Source: Adineta steineri (Eukaryota; Rotifera; Eurotatoria; Adinetida; Adinetidae). From it: 64,000 bases of DNA. Shown one piece after another: positions 1-10,667 of the stretch. A program made the translations under genes and the position numbers. The notes under the pieces were generated by a model. The model had not been told where the DNA came from and made no database searches. It saw only the letters and a program-made list of their open reading frames with translations. The number at the start of each line of letters is the position of its first letter. Position 1 is the first letter of the stretch. The DNA lies in contig CAJNOI010000221.1 of assembly GCA_905250115.1 (NCBI GenBank), forward strand, positions 67,495 to 131,494, read 5' to 3'.

Positions 1-380
1 TTGTTCATTCGCTTGTTTATTTCCACAATATACATAACATTTCAATAATTGAGGTAACGAATGAATTCGTGGAAGAATTTCTCTTCCTAAAGAACCAGAA
101 ACTATGAACACAATATTACGACTAGTCCAACGTTCAATGAATCTTTCACATTGATCAATATTGTCGAACGCTTCAAATCGATGGACTGATCCTTTGAATT
201 TTTCTTTCATAATACGATTACTTTCGTCCGTATCGACATTTTGATCAAGCCATACATGTATAGGCTTGAATAACCGACGAAAAAAAAACATATTTTCATT
301 TCTCACAAAATATTTTTGTTATTTACTCGCACGAGAGTTCGCGCTTCTGCAGTTGAGGCCTGATCTTGAGGAGCCAACAT
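1..380 (-). CDS. N-terminal part of a bdelloid-type protein, cut by the window edge
   Basis: Two exons are visible: 327..380 (18 codons from ATG at 378-380) and 1..264, which runs off the window. The 62-bp intron starts GTAAAT and ends in a T-rich tract plus CAAG; both sides are phase 0. The 106 visible residues contain 'PIHVWLDQN' and, further on, 'VSGSLGREILPRIHSLPQ' and 'YVYCGNK'. I recognise this pattern from the N-terminal region of large bdelloid proteins that continue into TPR/kinesin-light-chain or ADP-ribosyltransferase domains. That C-terminal part lies outside the window, so the function is not assigned. An alternative single-exon start at 291 is possible, but the spliced model has better splice sites and a more typical N-terminus. 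Confidence 0.65.
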
Positions 381-645
381 TTTACAATGAAAACAAACTT
401 GTTCGATGTATTTATATAATAATATTAAATAGAAGGTAATATCGAGATACTTTGATGCAAAATATTTACTGATTTGAATGTCTACAGACGTTATTACTGC
501 ATTTCAGATCTTATCTTTTCTTTTTTGTAAATATTTGGATAAGAAGTTATTAACTGTAAGGCAACACGTGGAGGTTCTTTTTTCATTTCTGTTAAGCAAA
601 GTTTCGAACAAGACATATCGAAATCATACGATCTTCTTGCTGTAT

Positions 646-1389
646 TAGTGGCGTAACCAGAAATTTATGGATGATGGGGCTCAGCCCCAAAACTGTCTAT
701 CCCATGTAAAAACAAACGTAAAAAATCCGATTTTCATCGACTTTTCGATGATGAAAAATCGATTTTCATGAATTATTCCAAAATAATTCGTTTGTATTAG
801 GATCATCAATATTCTTGCATAATTGAGTGAATATCGAGCTATATCGTACCTAGAGATATAGTAAGAGTATCACAGATTGCTCTACCATTGCACTTGCTAT
901 TTGTCAATGCAATGATTCTGAAAACAAGGTCGAAAAGTCTGGCCGATAGTTGGAAACTAGAGAAAAACACGTTTTTTCTTCATGACGATTAAAATTAGTT
1001 TTTTTGTTAGGAAAAACTGTTAAAATATGTTATCTGCTGAGAATTCATCGATTTAAATCGATTTCATCACAGAAATTTGTTAGAATCTATTTTTATAAGA
1101 ATTCAATCGATGAAAATCGGTTTTCATCGGAGGAATCTCTTAAAATCTATTATGTGTCACGGTTTAATCAGTTTTAATCGATCAGATCTTATATTATCGA
1201 TTAAAAACGATTTTTTGGCCAGCTTTAGTCAGATTTTCTTGATTTTTCTCAAAAAATCGATTTTAATCATATTTTGTAGTTGTTTTTACATGGGTAGTCT
1301 ATTGGACTTTTTGATTGACAAGTTCAGTAACTAAAAAATTCAGGTGATGGGGTTAAGCCCCATCTGGCCTCAGTGTGGTTACGCCACTA
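646..1389. mobile_element. 740-bp non-autonomous inverted-repeat element (MITE-like)
   Basis: The ends are exact 12-bp inverted repeats: GTGGCGTAACCA at 648-659 and its reverse complement at 1376-1387. TA dinucleotides flank both ends (646-647, 1388-1389). Just inside lie mirror-image subterminal palindromes, GATGGGGCTCAGCCCC on the left and GATGGGGTTAAGCCCC on the right. The interior is full of degenerate copies of AATCGATTTTCATCG in both orientations. There is no transposase, and the short open frame at 1077-1334 lies in the repeat. The TA flank suggests a Tc1/mariner-type mobiliser, but the terminal sequence also resembles some hAT ends, so the superfamily is uncertain. Confidence 0.7.
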
Positions 1390-1614
1390 GCTGTCAATAG
1401 AAACCATCACGACTGGGTCGAAGAATATTTTTCTCTTATCTCTTCACAATGTTTGAAGAAAGCAAGAGACTATGATTTCGGCGACTTCCTGATTCTTTGT
1501 AGATATAAATATATATTATAAATTTATTAATAAACAATGAGACAAACAAAGTTTTACAATATTAAAATAGTTTGTTGTTAAACAACATTATTACAAAAAA
1601 ACAAATAAGAATAT

Positions 1615-2580
1615 TCATCGACATAAAATTATATCTTTAATATTACTACGAAAAGTTTTTGATATATAAATATTTGTATAACATCCAATACAAATTGAAA
1701 TGTAATTAATAAAAACAGCGGTAGTTTTCAAAAACAGTTCAAATTGTGTTTGTGATGAACTCTTTACATTATATTGAGTAATTTGTTGATACATATTGAT
1801 TGCAGATAACATCGAACTGAAAATAATATATGCAGTTATATCAATAAATAACATTAAACAAAATTGACGATCTTTTGCATGACTAGATTGTGATTGATTT
1901 TTTACAGTTGTTCCAGTATTTGTTAAAACAGGAGCAGCTGCAACAGATCGTAATCTTCGAATATTTTTCAAGGCTATTACACCGAATATAATCATTAATA
2001 AAGGTATTAAAATTGCTTTGACTATAAGTGAATAATAGGAATGTAATATTAAATCTGGTCCAGGTGGTAAATTACAAACAAACGTATTTGGTGCAGCTTG
2101 TATTATAGCTGCTGTAAATAATATATGACTATGAAATAATATCCAAAATATTGTTATACTAATGATACTTATATATGCAATACGACGAGTACTTCGCTGT
2201 CTTACTCTAACATTAACTGAAGTAACTAACATTCGATCAATAGAAGCTAAAACTAAATAAGATGAACTAAGAATATCGATTAAAATTGCCATGTATAAAT
2301 TGTAACGACAAAAAGCTAAATTATATGTAGATGGAGAAATGCCATAACCAGCCGATAATGCTACTGTAAATATAGATGAATACATTAAGATAAAATTAGC
2401 AATATTATATGAAATAAAATAAATTGAACATGGATTTTTTCGTAGAGCTTTTTTCGTAAATACAATTAAACTTAATATACAACTAATACTACCAACACAC
2501 ATTAGAATTGGACCACCTATTTGATATAAATATTTCGTTATTGATTTTAAAAATAAAATATAATTTGTTGCTGAAGACAT
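1615..2580 (-). CDS. Rhodopsin-like 7TM G-protein coupled receptor, orphan
   Basis: A single-exon frame of 321 aa with seven hydrophobic segments (about 17-40, 50-72, 88-115, 134-156, 180-205, 250-272, 285-308). The motif 'SIDRML' at the end of TM3 corresponds to D/ERY. Cysteines before TM3 ('AFCRYN') and in the second extracellular loop ('FVCNLPP') could form the usual disulfide. The N-terminus is short and there is no signal peptide. The protein would sit in the plasma membrane and couple to G proteins; the ligand is unknown. It looks like the short FMRFamide/peptide-receptor-like GPCRs that are numerous in bdelloids. Three more intact 7TM segments and one broken GPCR occur elsewhere in the window. 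Confidence 0.85.
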   Translation of the reverse strand: MSSATNYILFLKSITKYLYQIGGPILMCVGSISCILSLIVFTKKALRKNPCSIYFISYNIANFILMYSSIFTVALSAGYGISPSTYNLAFCRYNLYMAILIDILSSSYLVLASIDRMLVTSVNVRVRQRSTRRIAYISIISITIFWILFHSHILFTAAIIQAAPNTFVCNLPPGPDLILHSYYSLIVKAILIPLLMIIFGVIALKNIRRLRSVAAAPVLTNTGTTVKNQSQSSHAKDRQFCLMLFIDITAYIIFSSMLSAINMYQQITQYNVKSSSQTQFELFLKTTAVFINYISICIGCYTNIYISKTFRSNIKDIILCR

Positions 2581-3396
2581 CGTTAGAATATCTATAAAAA
2601 AAATATATTGTTTAAAAAAGAAATTTACTTTTTTTTGGTAGGGAGATTTTATACTTAAATGATTTCTTGCTAGTGCACTTTTATATGTCGACGAGTGTTA
2701 CAGAAATGTGTCGTTGTAATCTGATGTTTAAAGAAAAAAAAAAGTAATGATTCTCTTTCTAATAATTAAGATAGTATTCACTATATCTGAGTTGTACTGT
2801 AAAAGTATTCTACGAGAAAATATCTGAAGAAAAATGTCAAACAACGTTTGTCCTTCTAGTGTAGTTGATATTCTATTTTATAGAATTAAAAAACGTCAAA
2901 AAACATTTTTCTCAAAAATCTGTTTCAGACAAAATTTGATACCTGGTTTTGTCTTATAATTATTTATTCTACGTATCTTTTTCTCGAAATTTAATTAGAC
3001 ATTTTTTAATATGTAAATATCATTTTACTTTTTAAAATATTTTACAATGAAGACAACATTTGTTTCCGTTGACATGATATTCTTTAGAAAAATATGAATT
3101 TATTTATAATAAATACAAAAGAGATAGTGTTATTCATAATATCAACAATGCTAGATGATTAAAACTATTTTAAGCGGATATAGTTGGAAAAAAGAGTTCT
3201 TGATTAATCTATTTTCTTCATTGAATAACTTCTAATTATATTCAAACGAACTAGTTATGTCATCGAGAGAAATTTAGCATTATGATATAAATAGAATACT
3301 ACTTTTTATTAGATTTTATTTGAAAAAACTAAAAATTTTAGGAAATAAATTATTTGTGAATCAAATATTCAGTTTTTCTTTGAAATATAATATTAT
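2581..3396. other. AT-rich intergenic spacer
   Basis: About 0.8 kb between two minus-strand genes. It has homopolymer A/T runs and no supportable open frame, repeat or RNA gene. Confidence 0.6.
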
Positions 3397-4731
3397 TTAG
3401 CTTGAATGATCATGTACTGGTTTTAACACTTCATCAGTATCCTTTAGCGTCATATTTTCATATGCAAAATTCCAAACTGGTTTGAGATTATGATAAAATT
3501 CGTCAAATGAAAATTGTTTATCGTCATCATTGGCAAGATATGCATCAACTTCATTATCAGGTAAACCCCATTGAATTAATAATTTTTGTATTTCAATTGA
3601 ATCAAGATATCCATTGGAATCATTATTCAAACAATCGAAGATAAAACGTGCTCTTGCTCTTCCTTCTTTATTTTGTCCTTCTTGAAAATGTCCAATAGAA
3701 GTTTCACCTAAACGCCAAATATTTTTGTAAAAGTTCTCGTATGAGATCTGTCCATTTTTTGTCCAACGAAAGAATCGATTCCTAAAATTTTCTGCTGTTT
3801 GCCATTCTTTTAAAAGACGATTTATTTCTTCACCATCAATATATCCATTTTTATCTTCATCAAGAAGATCAAAAACAAGCTTGGCTTGTTGCTGATCACT
3901 AAGTTCATTGTCTTTATTCATGCGTACTAGACGAGCTTTTTCTTTAAGCCAATTACTGTGAACATCTTTATTAACAAGAAGATTACGTGTACGTTCGCCT
4001 ACATAATATGCACGATCGATTTTATTTGGTCGAACGATGATTAAGTAGAGAAGAATACTACTCACTACATAACCAAGAAATAGCATATTGGCTGAGACAC
4101 CAAGTACAGCAGGAATTAAAATGAGACTTGCTATAACAACTGAATTAGTATATAGACTGTCTTGAAATAAACCGAGAAACTTAAAAAAAGCATACAATAC
4201 TCGACACCATACATAAATATTATGAACAAGAAACATATTGAGCAGCCAATAAGACGAACTTGGATTGAAAAATAAATGCAATGCACAGAAAAGATGAATA
4301 TTTATTGCAAATAAATAACCAGCAACCATAATAGCTTTGGCACCAAACGCAATCGATGTCTGATAATAAGCTGAAGGAACATGAGCTAGAATGGCTATTA
4401 TAGCAGCAATAGTAGCAATACGTTCACTACCAGTACAAAATGCGATCCAACATGTTAGAAATTCCAATACACCCGAGAGAATATGTGTATAAATTACAAA
4501 TCGACGTTGCGGTAAGATAAGATATTTTGGATGTGGAGCATGAGTACAATGATAGAAAAGCACAAATATATTAAAGAAACTTGAGATAATGCATAAGACA
4601 CATTTTTCCATGTACATATAATCTTCTGGATGTTTGATCGTCATACGATGAAAACAATAGAATAATCCAAGACTCAACGTCAATAACACAAAATAATACA
4701 AATAAAGACGTGTCTTACTCGTATCTGTCAT
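3397..4731 (-). CDS. Multi-pass membrane protein with four C-terminal EF-hands
   Basis: 444 aa, single exon. Residues 10-235 hold about six or seven hydrophobic segments. The C-terminal half is soluble and carries two EF-hand pairs. Loop 291-302 (DEDKNGYIDGEE) is canonical with Asp/Asp/Asn/Asp and Glu at position 12; 324-333 is degenerate; 369-380 (NNDSNGYLDSIE) is near-canonical; 401-412 is acidic but imperfect. It probably binds Ca2+ on the cytosolic side and changes the state of the membrane part. I do not recognise the membrane domain as a known channel or transporter: there is no pore loop, no voltage-sensor pattern and no GPCR motif. The stop at 3397-3399 follows an acidic, His-containing tail. 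No neighbour points to a pathway. Confidence 0.75.
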   Translation of the reverse strand: MTDTSKTRLYLYYFVLLTLSLGLFYCFHRMTIKHPEDYMYMEKCVLCIISSFFNIFVLFYHCTHAPHPKYLILPQRRFVIYTHILSGVLEFLTCWIAFCTGSERIATIAAIIAILAHVPSAYYQTSIAFGAKAIMVAGYLFAINIHLFCALHLFFNPSSSYWLLNMFLVHNIYVWCRVLYAFFKFLGLFQDSLYTNSVVIASLILIPAVLGVSANMLFLGYVVSSILLYLIIVRPNKIDRAYYVGERTRNLLVNKDVHSNWLKEKARLVRMNKDNELSDQQQAKLVFDLLDEDKNGYIDGEEINRLLKEWQTAENFRNRFFRWTKNGQISYENFYKNIWRLGETSIGHFQEGQNKEGRARARFIFDCLNNDSNGYLDSIEIQKLLIQWGLPDNEVDAYLANDDDKQFSFDEFYHNLKPVWNFAYENMTLKDTDEVLKPVHDHSS

Positions 4732-5584
4732 AACTGAAAGCTAACGTAAATGAACAACTAAATATACTAAAATGAATATCATTAAGATTAACTTAGAATA
4801 ATAAAAACAAAATCGATCGAATAGATAAGGTATTGATTTTTGAATATAGATTTCAACTGAAAAGACATATTAGTCATTTTTTCTAGTCTCTACAGATATA
4901 CAACTTACTACATAAAACTAAATATTTCGTCTAACTATTTCACTTTGATTTGTACGATTTTCGTACATTAATAGCCAAACAGTCTTTCATTTACGAACTG
5001 TCGAATTAGTATGTTTTATTTTTGGGCATTACAAAGATTCTATCATTTTCGTCTCTATATTTAGTTTAAATAAATTTCCATAGAAAAAAAACAGCTAATG
5101 TATTATTTATTAATCTAACTTGGGTATAACTATGCTTCTCTTATATTATCGATTTATATAATATACTAGCTTACCCAAAACATACTGACTATATGATATG
5201 GTGTGCAAACGGTAAATAAACGGCTTGGTAATATGATAGAAAACAAAAAAAATTAGTGAAGCATGTATACACGTGTAGAGAACAGAAATAAAAAACGCTC
5301 GTTACTTTCTCCATTACGTCATATCGAATAACTAATGAAGCAATGAAGTGCTCATTGTCAACTGTCAACATAAAATATTTAATACTTATATCTGTTAGAT
5401 GCTTGTTCAATTAATCTATCAGATTTATGTGATATTTGTAAACGTAGTAAGTACATCTATGTTAAGAATAAGCGAAAAATTTCATCTCAAATAAATGAGT
5501 CATTCTCAAACATTTTTCAATAAATTCCTTTTTTCTAAAGAACAATAAGAATTATAAGATAGACTTTATGTCCAAAATAGTACC
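4732..5584. other. Intergenic spacer
   Basis: AT-rich, with only short accidental frames (for example 5189-5410, which has no family features). Nothing supportable. Confidence 0.5.
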
Positions 5585-5908
5585 GACATTATCTATGTAA
5601 TTCTACCATTAATAGTTACATGGGCGTATAGTTGCCTTAATTTAGCTAAAAGTAGTTTTCGACAGATTTGAGTTTTACGATCACATGTATCACAACCATT
5701 TTGAAATCTCGTATTAGTATTACAAACACCTAATGTTGAAAATAATCAAAGTTTGAATAGTAATATTTATTCAAATGTTAACTTTTATCAATCATATAAA
5801 TCTGCTAGTAAAACAAGTAATAATAAAAATCATTTTTACAATCATTCATTATTATGTATTAAAGACAAAATTATTGATATTTGGTATAGTTGTTCTTGTG
5901 TGAAATAA
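5585..5908 (+). pseudogene. Remnant of a membrane-protein (possibly GPCR) C-terminus with two in-frame stops
   Basis: One reading frame from about 5585 to the TAA at 5906-5908 is coding-like. It holds a hydrophobic stretch ('VILPLIVTWAYSCLNLAKS') and then an Asn/Ser-rich hydrophilic tail. TGA codons at 5669-5671 and 5702-5704 interrupt it, with no frameshift between them. No start codon or upstream exon is visible. The membrane-helix plus polar-tail pattern resembles the end of a 7TM receptor, but no diagnostic motif remains. Confidence 0.35.
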
Positions 5909-5912
5909 ACTT

Positions 5913-5949
5913 CAGGGTGAGTTATTAGATGATAGACACCCACACCCAT
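5913..5949. repeat. Telomere-type palindrome (AGGGTGAG...CACCCACACCC)
   Basis: A short GGGTG arm on the left and a GACACCCACACCC arm on the right, separated by about 12 nt. It is one of the dispersed TGTGGG-like palindromes in this window. Confidence 0.55.
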
Positions 5950-6515
5950 ATACTAAATCATTTGTTCAATGCTTTCTTTTGTGTTGTGTTATGATATTGA
6001 CGCAATTTGATGATATTATAGTGTGTGTGTGTGTACTAGAACATGAGACTCAATATTTTTCATCAGAAACATTTAGTTTTTTTCTTTTTTATTAGCACTA
6101 TTTTTATGAAAAAGTGTATCAAATGACATTACCCTTTTTGAGTTGTAGTCACAAGGTGAACGTGTAATTAAATTTAGATGTTTTTGACACTATGAAACAA
6201 ATCAAAAGGAAAACATTTGTAATCAAGCGTGAATTTCATGTTTTTCTTGTATTGTATGAGTGAAAAATGTTACGCAATAGTAGTTGATGTTTCATGTATT
6301 GCATGAATAGTAACAAAGCGTTACTTATTTCTGTATCACATGTTCATGTTAAGTATTGTCATATGAGGACAGTAATGAATTGTTTTTGTCGACTGTAAAC
6401 AACTTTCTTCGTTTCTTTGCCTCTGTATATATATATACACACATTTTCTCATAATTTCACAAACCAATTCTCATCTTACTCTAGTTTTATTCTATACTAC
6501 ATTATTACTATTAAT
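5950..6515. other. Spacer with (GT)n microsatellite upstream of the Cys/Gly gene
   Basis: Contains (GT)7 at 6021-6034. A TATATATATA stretch near 6426-6437, about 80-90 bp before the next start codon, could serve as its TATA element. No gene seen. Confidence 0.5.
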
Positions 6516-6791
6516 ATGCCAGGCTGTGGTTGTGGTTGTGGTTGCGGTTGCGGTTGCGGTTGTGGTTGTGGTTGTGGTTGTGGTTGTGGTTGCGGCTGTG
6601 GTTCATGCTGTGATCCATGCTGTTGTGATCCTTGCTGTTGCTCTTGCTGTGATCCATGCTGTTGTTCATGCTGCTGCGGTCCAAAATGTTGTGTAACTAA
6701 AACTGTATGCTGCTGCAAACCATGTTGCAAAGTCATCAGAAAGAAAACTGTCACCGTCAAAAGATCATGCGCCAAGGTTTGCTGTTGCTAA
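6516..6791 (+). CDS. Cys/Gly dipeptide-repeat protein, 91 aa
   Basis: Starting at ATG 6516-6518, the protein opens with MPG and then about 13 Cys-Gly dipeptides (to residue ~29). Next come 'SCCDPCCC'-type repeats and a basic Cys-rich tail with 'VIRKKTVTVKRS' before a final Cys cluster. More than 40% of residues are Cys. A longer upstream in-frame start at 6417 would add an unlike, hydrophobic sequence over the TATA-like region, so I reject it. Such composition is known in metallothioneins, keratin-associated and other disulfide-cross-linked structural proteins. A metal-binding or hard-structure role (trophi, integument, cement) is inference. There is no signal peptide. The repeat uses both TGT/TGC and GGT/GGC codons, so the repeat is kept at protein level and is not a simple young DNA repeat. 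Confidence 0.7.
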   Translation: MPGCGCGCGCGCGCGCGCGCGCGCGCGCGSCCDPCCCDPCCCSCCDPCCCSCCCGPKCCVTKTVCCCKPCCKVIRKKTVTVKRSCAKVCCC

Positions 6792-8142
6792 ATCAAGACT
6801 TTTGCCCTTTTTCTTTGAACTGATTCAATATCTAATGTATAAATTTTAGACAGCACTGTAACAACATCCGTATTATTCTTTTTTTCTTCTACATTTGTAT
6901 TTACTTCTTGCACAGTTAGAAAGAAGATGTATTACATCATCTTCTTTGTTTTCATCCATTTTGACAAGAAGTAAGAAGGATGCATTTAGATCGTCCTCTT
7001 TCTTCTTCTAATTTTTTGTTTCATAATTAGCTAGTTTTTTCCAAAAATAAATTTAGTTAGCGAATAAAGATAATTCTCATCTTCTCACTCAATCAATTCA
7101 GTTACAAAAAGGTCTTGTAATTGAAGAGAAATGGATAAAAAAGAGCAACGTACTTATATTCAATTCAAATGTCATACCATGTGCAAGAAAAGAAAAAATG
7201 TAAACATATATATAACACTTCAAGTCATTTCTGCCAAAAGCCTCTAATTAATCCAAAGAAAATTCGAACTATTCGCGTAAACTAATAAAAAGCAAATTCA
7301 ATTTTAATTCCTTTTCTTACGATTGAAAATTCAATAAAATAGTACGACTTTCATCGGACTTCTTAATCCAGAAAAATCTGTTACAATCCAGAAGTTTAAC
7401 ACGATTCTCACACCCACACCTAAAATCGTCCCTTGACATAAAAATTCTAGGTCTACCACTAGCACACGATTGATTCTTCGTTTTTAATGAAGTTTTATCT
7501 TCATTATCTAGTGAAGCATTTGAGATATCTTCACCACCTAGAAATTTCTAATTTAAAGTAATCAAACTAATCAAACAAATGTGATGAAATAACAGAAATA
7601 TGGGTGTGAGTGTAGACAGGTGGATGTCAGTTCAGATTTTCTGTGCATTAGTTGCTTACATTTACATCTATACTCCATCGATTTTCATGACAGTTTCGAA
7701 TAAAAGAACTTTAAGTTCGATAAATGTTTTGAAGTCCGTAAACTAACAATTTCTAGATCGTGGGTACTGTCGATTTATTTATTTTCAATGTCAGATTTTA
7801 TTCGTCGTTTATAATATTATTATCGACAGTTCAAAGATATATTTTAAGTCAATAAAACTTTTGTGCATTGTCAAGTCTCGGTAATCATAATACATTTAGT
7901 TTTATGCATTCAAAAAAGTATATCACTAGAATTAACGTCATTATTGATTAATGAATTTCTGTCTGATATATGAATATCGATGTATTTCACATTGATATGC
8001 ATAGTTGCAAAGTTTTGTGGAAATTCTTCACGTCAAACGAGCGTAAATGATAGTTGATAGACTGTAATGTTTTATAAGAATATATTCTTAGTAGAATAAT
8101 AAAATGTCAATTAATAAGTAGAATTTTGTTGATCGATAAGCT
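6792..8142. other. Intergenic spacer with two telomere-type half sites
   Basis: About 1.35 kb without a gene. CTCACACCCACACC at 7407-7420 and TGGGTGTGAGTG at 7601-7612 are opposite-strand half sites about 180 bp apart. Complementary GAAGATG/CATCTTC stretches near 6920-6950 could fold. Otherwise AT-rich. Confidence 0.5.
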
Positions 8143-10667
8143 TTAACAATGTAAGAGAACACTGATACTGGTCGAATTAAAGTTTGTTACAATAATATCG
8201 GGTTTATTGTCGCTATTGACATCGACGACTGCTACTGTCTGTGGAGCACTACCAGCTGAGTAAGTAATCTGATTCTGAAAGGAACCATTGCCTCCGTTGA
8301 GAAGAACAGTAACATCGTCCGAACCATAGTTTGCAACAATAATATCGGATTTATTGTCATTATTGACATCGACGACTGCCATTGAAATTGGGTACGAATC
8401 AGTTGAGTAAGTAGTTTGATTCTGAAAAGTACCATTCTTTGCGTTGAGGAGAACGCTGATATCGTTATCATTAGCGTTTGCAACAATAATATCAGGTTTA
8501 TTGTCACTATTCACATCGACGACTGTGAGTGCTTGTGCACCATCACCAATTGAGTAAGTAGTTGGATTCAGAAAGATACCATTGCCTTTGTTGAGAAGAA
8601 CACCAACAGTGTCTGAATCATAGCTTATAACAATAATATCGGATTTGTTGTCACTATTTACATCGACGACTGCTGCTACGATTGGAGAAGTTCCAGTTGT
8701 GTAAGTAGTTAGATTAAGACAAACATTCCAAGCTGTAAAAAACAAAATTTTTCGCATCTATATTAGTGCATAAACAATACTAATTGTCAATGTTTATTGA
8801 ATCTTTAACACCTTTTTCTCACTCGAAGCTAAGGTAGCTGACAAGATTGTGTTACTTATTATTGGACAATTTCAGCTGTTCTGAGCTGACATATACTTCA
8901 GTTCTACTAGCATAAACCACGCTAACGTAAGTAGAAAATTCGTTTGGCGAAAAGAACGCTATGATGCTGTTGATTTTAAGAAATGAGATTGCTAAGAGTT
9001 AGAAGCGAAAATGAACTGAGAATAAAAGTGGTCAGTAAATCTTATATATATATTGGTTTTTTTTTATCATACTATTCAAGATTGTAGTAACAAACTATTA
9101 GGAAAAACAGTTGTATTATCCTCATTCAATTCGTTTTCAGATAAGAAATCTTCCTTAAAGTTGATTTTTGTCTAGGTCGACTACATTTAGCAGATATAAA
9201 GTAAAGATTTTAAATTTGATCCCTCGAACTGGCTATTACCTACGAAACTACAGAAAGTAGTACACCTTATATAGTAAATCACTTACCAACTGTTGTCGGT
9301 AATGATGTTGTGTTGATTGTTGTTGACACTGACGTAGTATTAATTGTTGTTGATACTGACGTTGTGTTGATAGTTGCCGATGCTAACGTGGTGTTGATTT
9401 TTGTTGTTGGTAATAATGAAGTGGATGGTGATGTTGCGTCGTTTGTTGTGAATATTGCTGATGTTGATGATAATATAGATGATGATGCGACCGGTTCTGT
9501 TATGAAAAGTGTAAAATTTGATCTGATGAAAGTTTCATGAAGTGTTTTATCCGGGTTTCTTCGGAAAAGAATGAACGAATCGATTTGTGAGAAAATGCGA
9601 CCATTCGTAGCTCACAAGAAGTAAAATATTAGTATCGCCATTTCTCTCGTCACACTTCTTCAACATATTCTGACTATGTCCTACTATTAATTCTTTAGTA
9701 TTCTTGCTGTAGTATGTGTCTCTTTCAGAAAAAAAGGAATTCAAAACTTATGCTTAGTTTAGCAAAGCCAGTTCTACGGCTAAGTCTGTATATATTAGTA
9801 TATCACAGCAGATCTGCAATCTTTGTGTATTCAAATCCATATGTATAGAATGGATCCAATAATCGGTTTGAGTTAGTGATTCTCTGTAAAAAATTTCGTT
9901 GTTTTATGATTAGTATAATCTCTTACTAGGGGTTCATTACTGAAATTAATTGAAAAATCATTCAAAATTTTCATATTTTCTATATATTTTTTTTATTACA
10001 TATATTTAATACATAAATCTATGTAATTACAATAAGCCATTTAAAATCTACCAAGGTTTGTTAGGGTCCACTGAGATCTGACAAGGTTTACCAGGATCTA
10101 TTGGGATCTACTGAGGTTTAATAGGATGAGTGTGAGTCGGTGTGGGTAGATGTAGTTGAAGATTAATTTGTTTTTATCCACATACATATGCACATACACA
10201 CCCACACTCTCAATTTCACTCTGATTTGAGTATTGAAACATAATAGTTTTCGATCAGTTGAGAGAAGAAAATGGGTTTTTTACTCTCTAATATATCTTTA
10301 TTATAGTGTTGTAATTGTACTAACCTGCTGGAAACCTTGTTTGATCTATAACAATCATAGTCACACTATCAATATTGGCCAACATATTCCCATTTTGATT
10401 CGTTATGTTGGCAAATAATTCACACTTAGTAGTTGATTGATGAAAACTAATTGCTTCACATTGAATTTGAGCTAAACAAGCCAGTTCGCATTTGAAAATG
10501 TCCGACACAATGAGAGTAGAAAATGGTAAACAAGTTGTACTAGCACAATTAAATTGCCAGCCAGCTATTTTAGACATCATAAATGAACGTATATCTTGAG
10601 CGACTGATTGTACAAGAAGAACAAACAGAAACGCTACACAATTTCTTCTCCAAGTCATAACTAGCAA
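8143..10667 (-). CDS. Secreted Apple/PAN - Thr-rich linker - FG-GAP/VCBS repeat protein
   Basis: Three exons by splice signals: 10325..10667 (donor GTTAGT), 9287..9496 (acceptor CATAACAG, donor GTAAGT) and 8143..8732 (acceptor TTTTTTACAG). All junctions are phase 1 and the model gives 380 aa. Exon 1 has a signal peptide (~1-24) and a Cys-rich PAN/Apple-like domain. Exon 2 is a Thr/Ser-rich mucin-like linker. Exon 3 has four FG-GAP/VCBS repeats, each with a 'VVDVNSDNK.DIIV' Ca2+-binding-like loop followed by 'VLLN..NG.F'. The protein is likely extracellular and adhesive. FG-GAP sets usually have seven blades, so four may mean truncation or a partial propeller. Intron 1 (9497-10324) is long and holds a telomere-type palindrome. 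The 3-exon join is inference supported by phase agreement. Confidence 0.65.
10045..10123. repeat. Degenerate ~31-bp tandem repeat, 2.5 units
   Basis: Units begin AAGGTTT...AGG/GGG and contain GATCTACTGAGG-like sequence. The repeat sits directly beside the palindrome at 10124-10212, inside intron 1 of the Apple/FG-GAP gene. Confidence 0.45.
10124..10212. repeat. Telomere-type palindrome in an intron
   Basis: The left arm is GGATGAGTGTGAGTCGGTGT followed by GGG. The right arm is CACACCCACACTCTCAA, after a spacer rich in CACATAC. Confidence 0.6.

Noticed and set aside
1077-1334. 85-aa plus-strand protein
   Set aside because: Lies wholly in the internal repeats of the 740-bp inverted-repeat element and lacks an ATG at its start.
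646-1389. 8-bp hAT-type duplication around the 740-bp element
   Set aside because: Flanks TGCTGTAT and GCTGTCAA do not match; only TA is shared.
5189-5410. 73-aa minus-strand protein
   Set aside because: No conserved motif, composition typical of spacer, no promoter or splice context.
6497-6775. Minus-strand Gln-Pro repeat protein
   Set aside because: Antisense reading of the Cys-Gly repeat gene; no independent start context or family features.
9310-9540. Plus-strand Val/Asp-rich frame
   Set aside because: Antisense of the Thr-rich linker exon, which has proper splice sites and matching phases.
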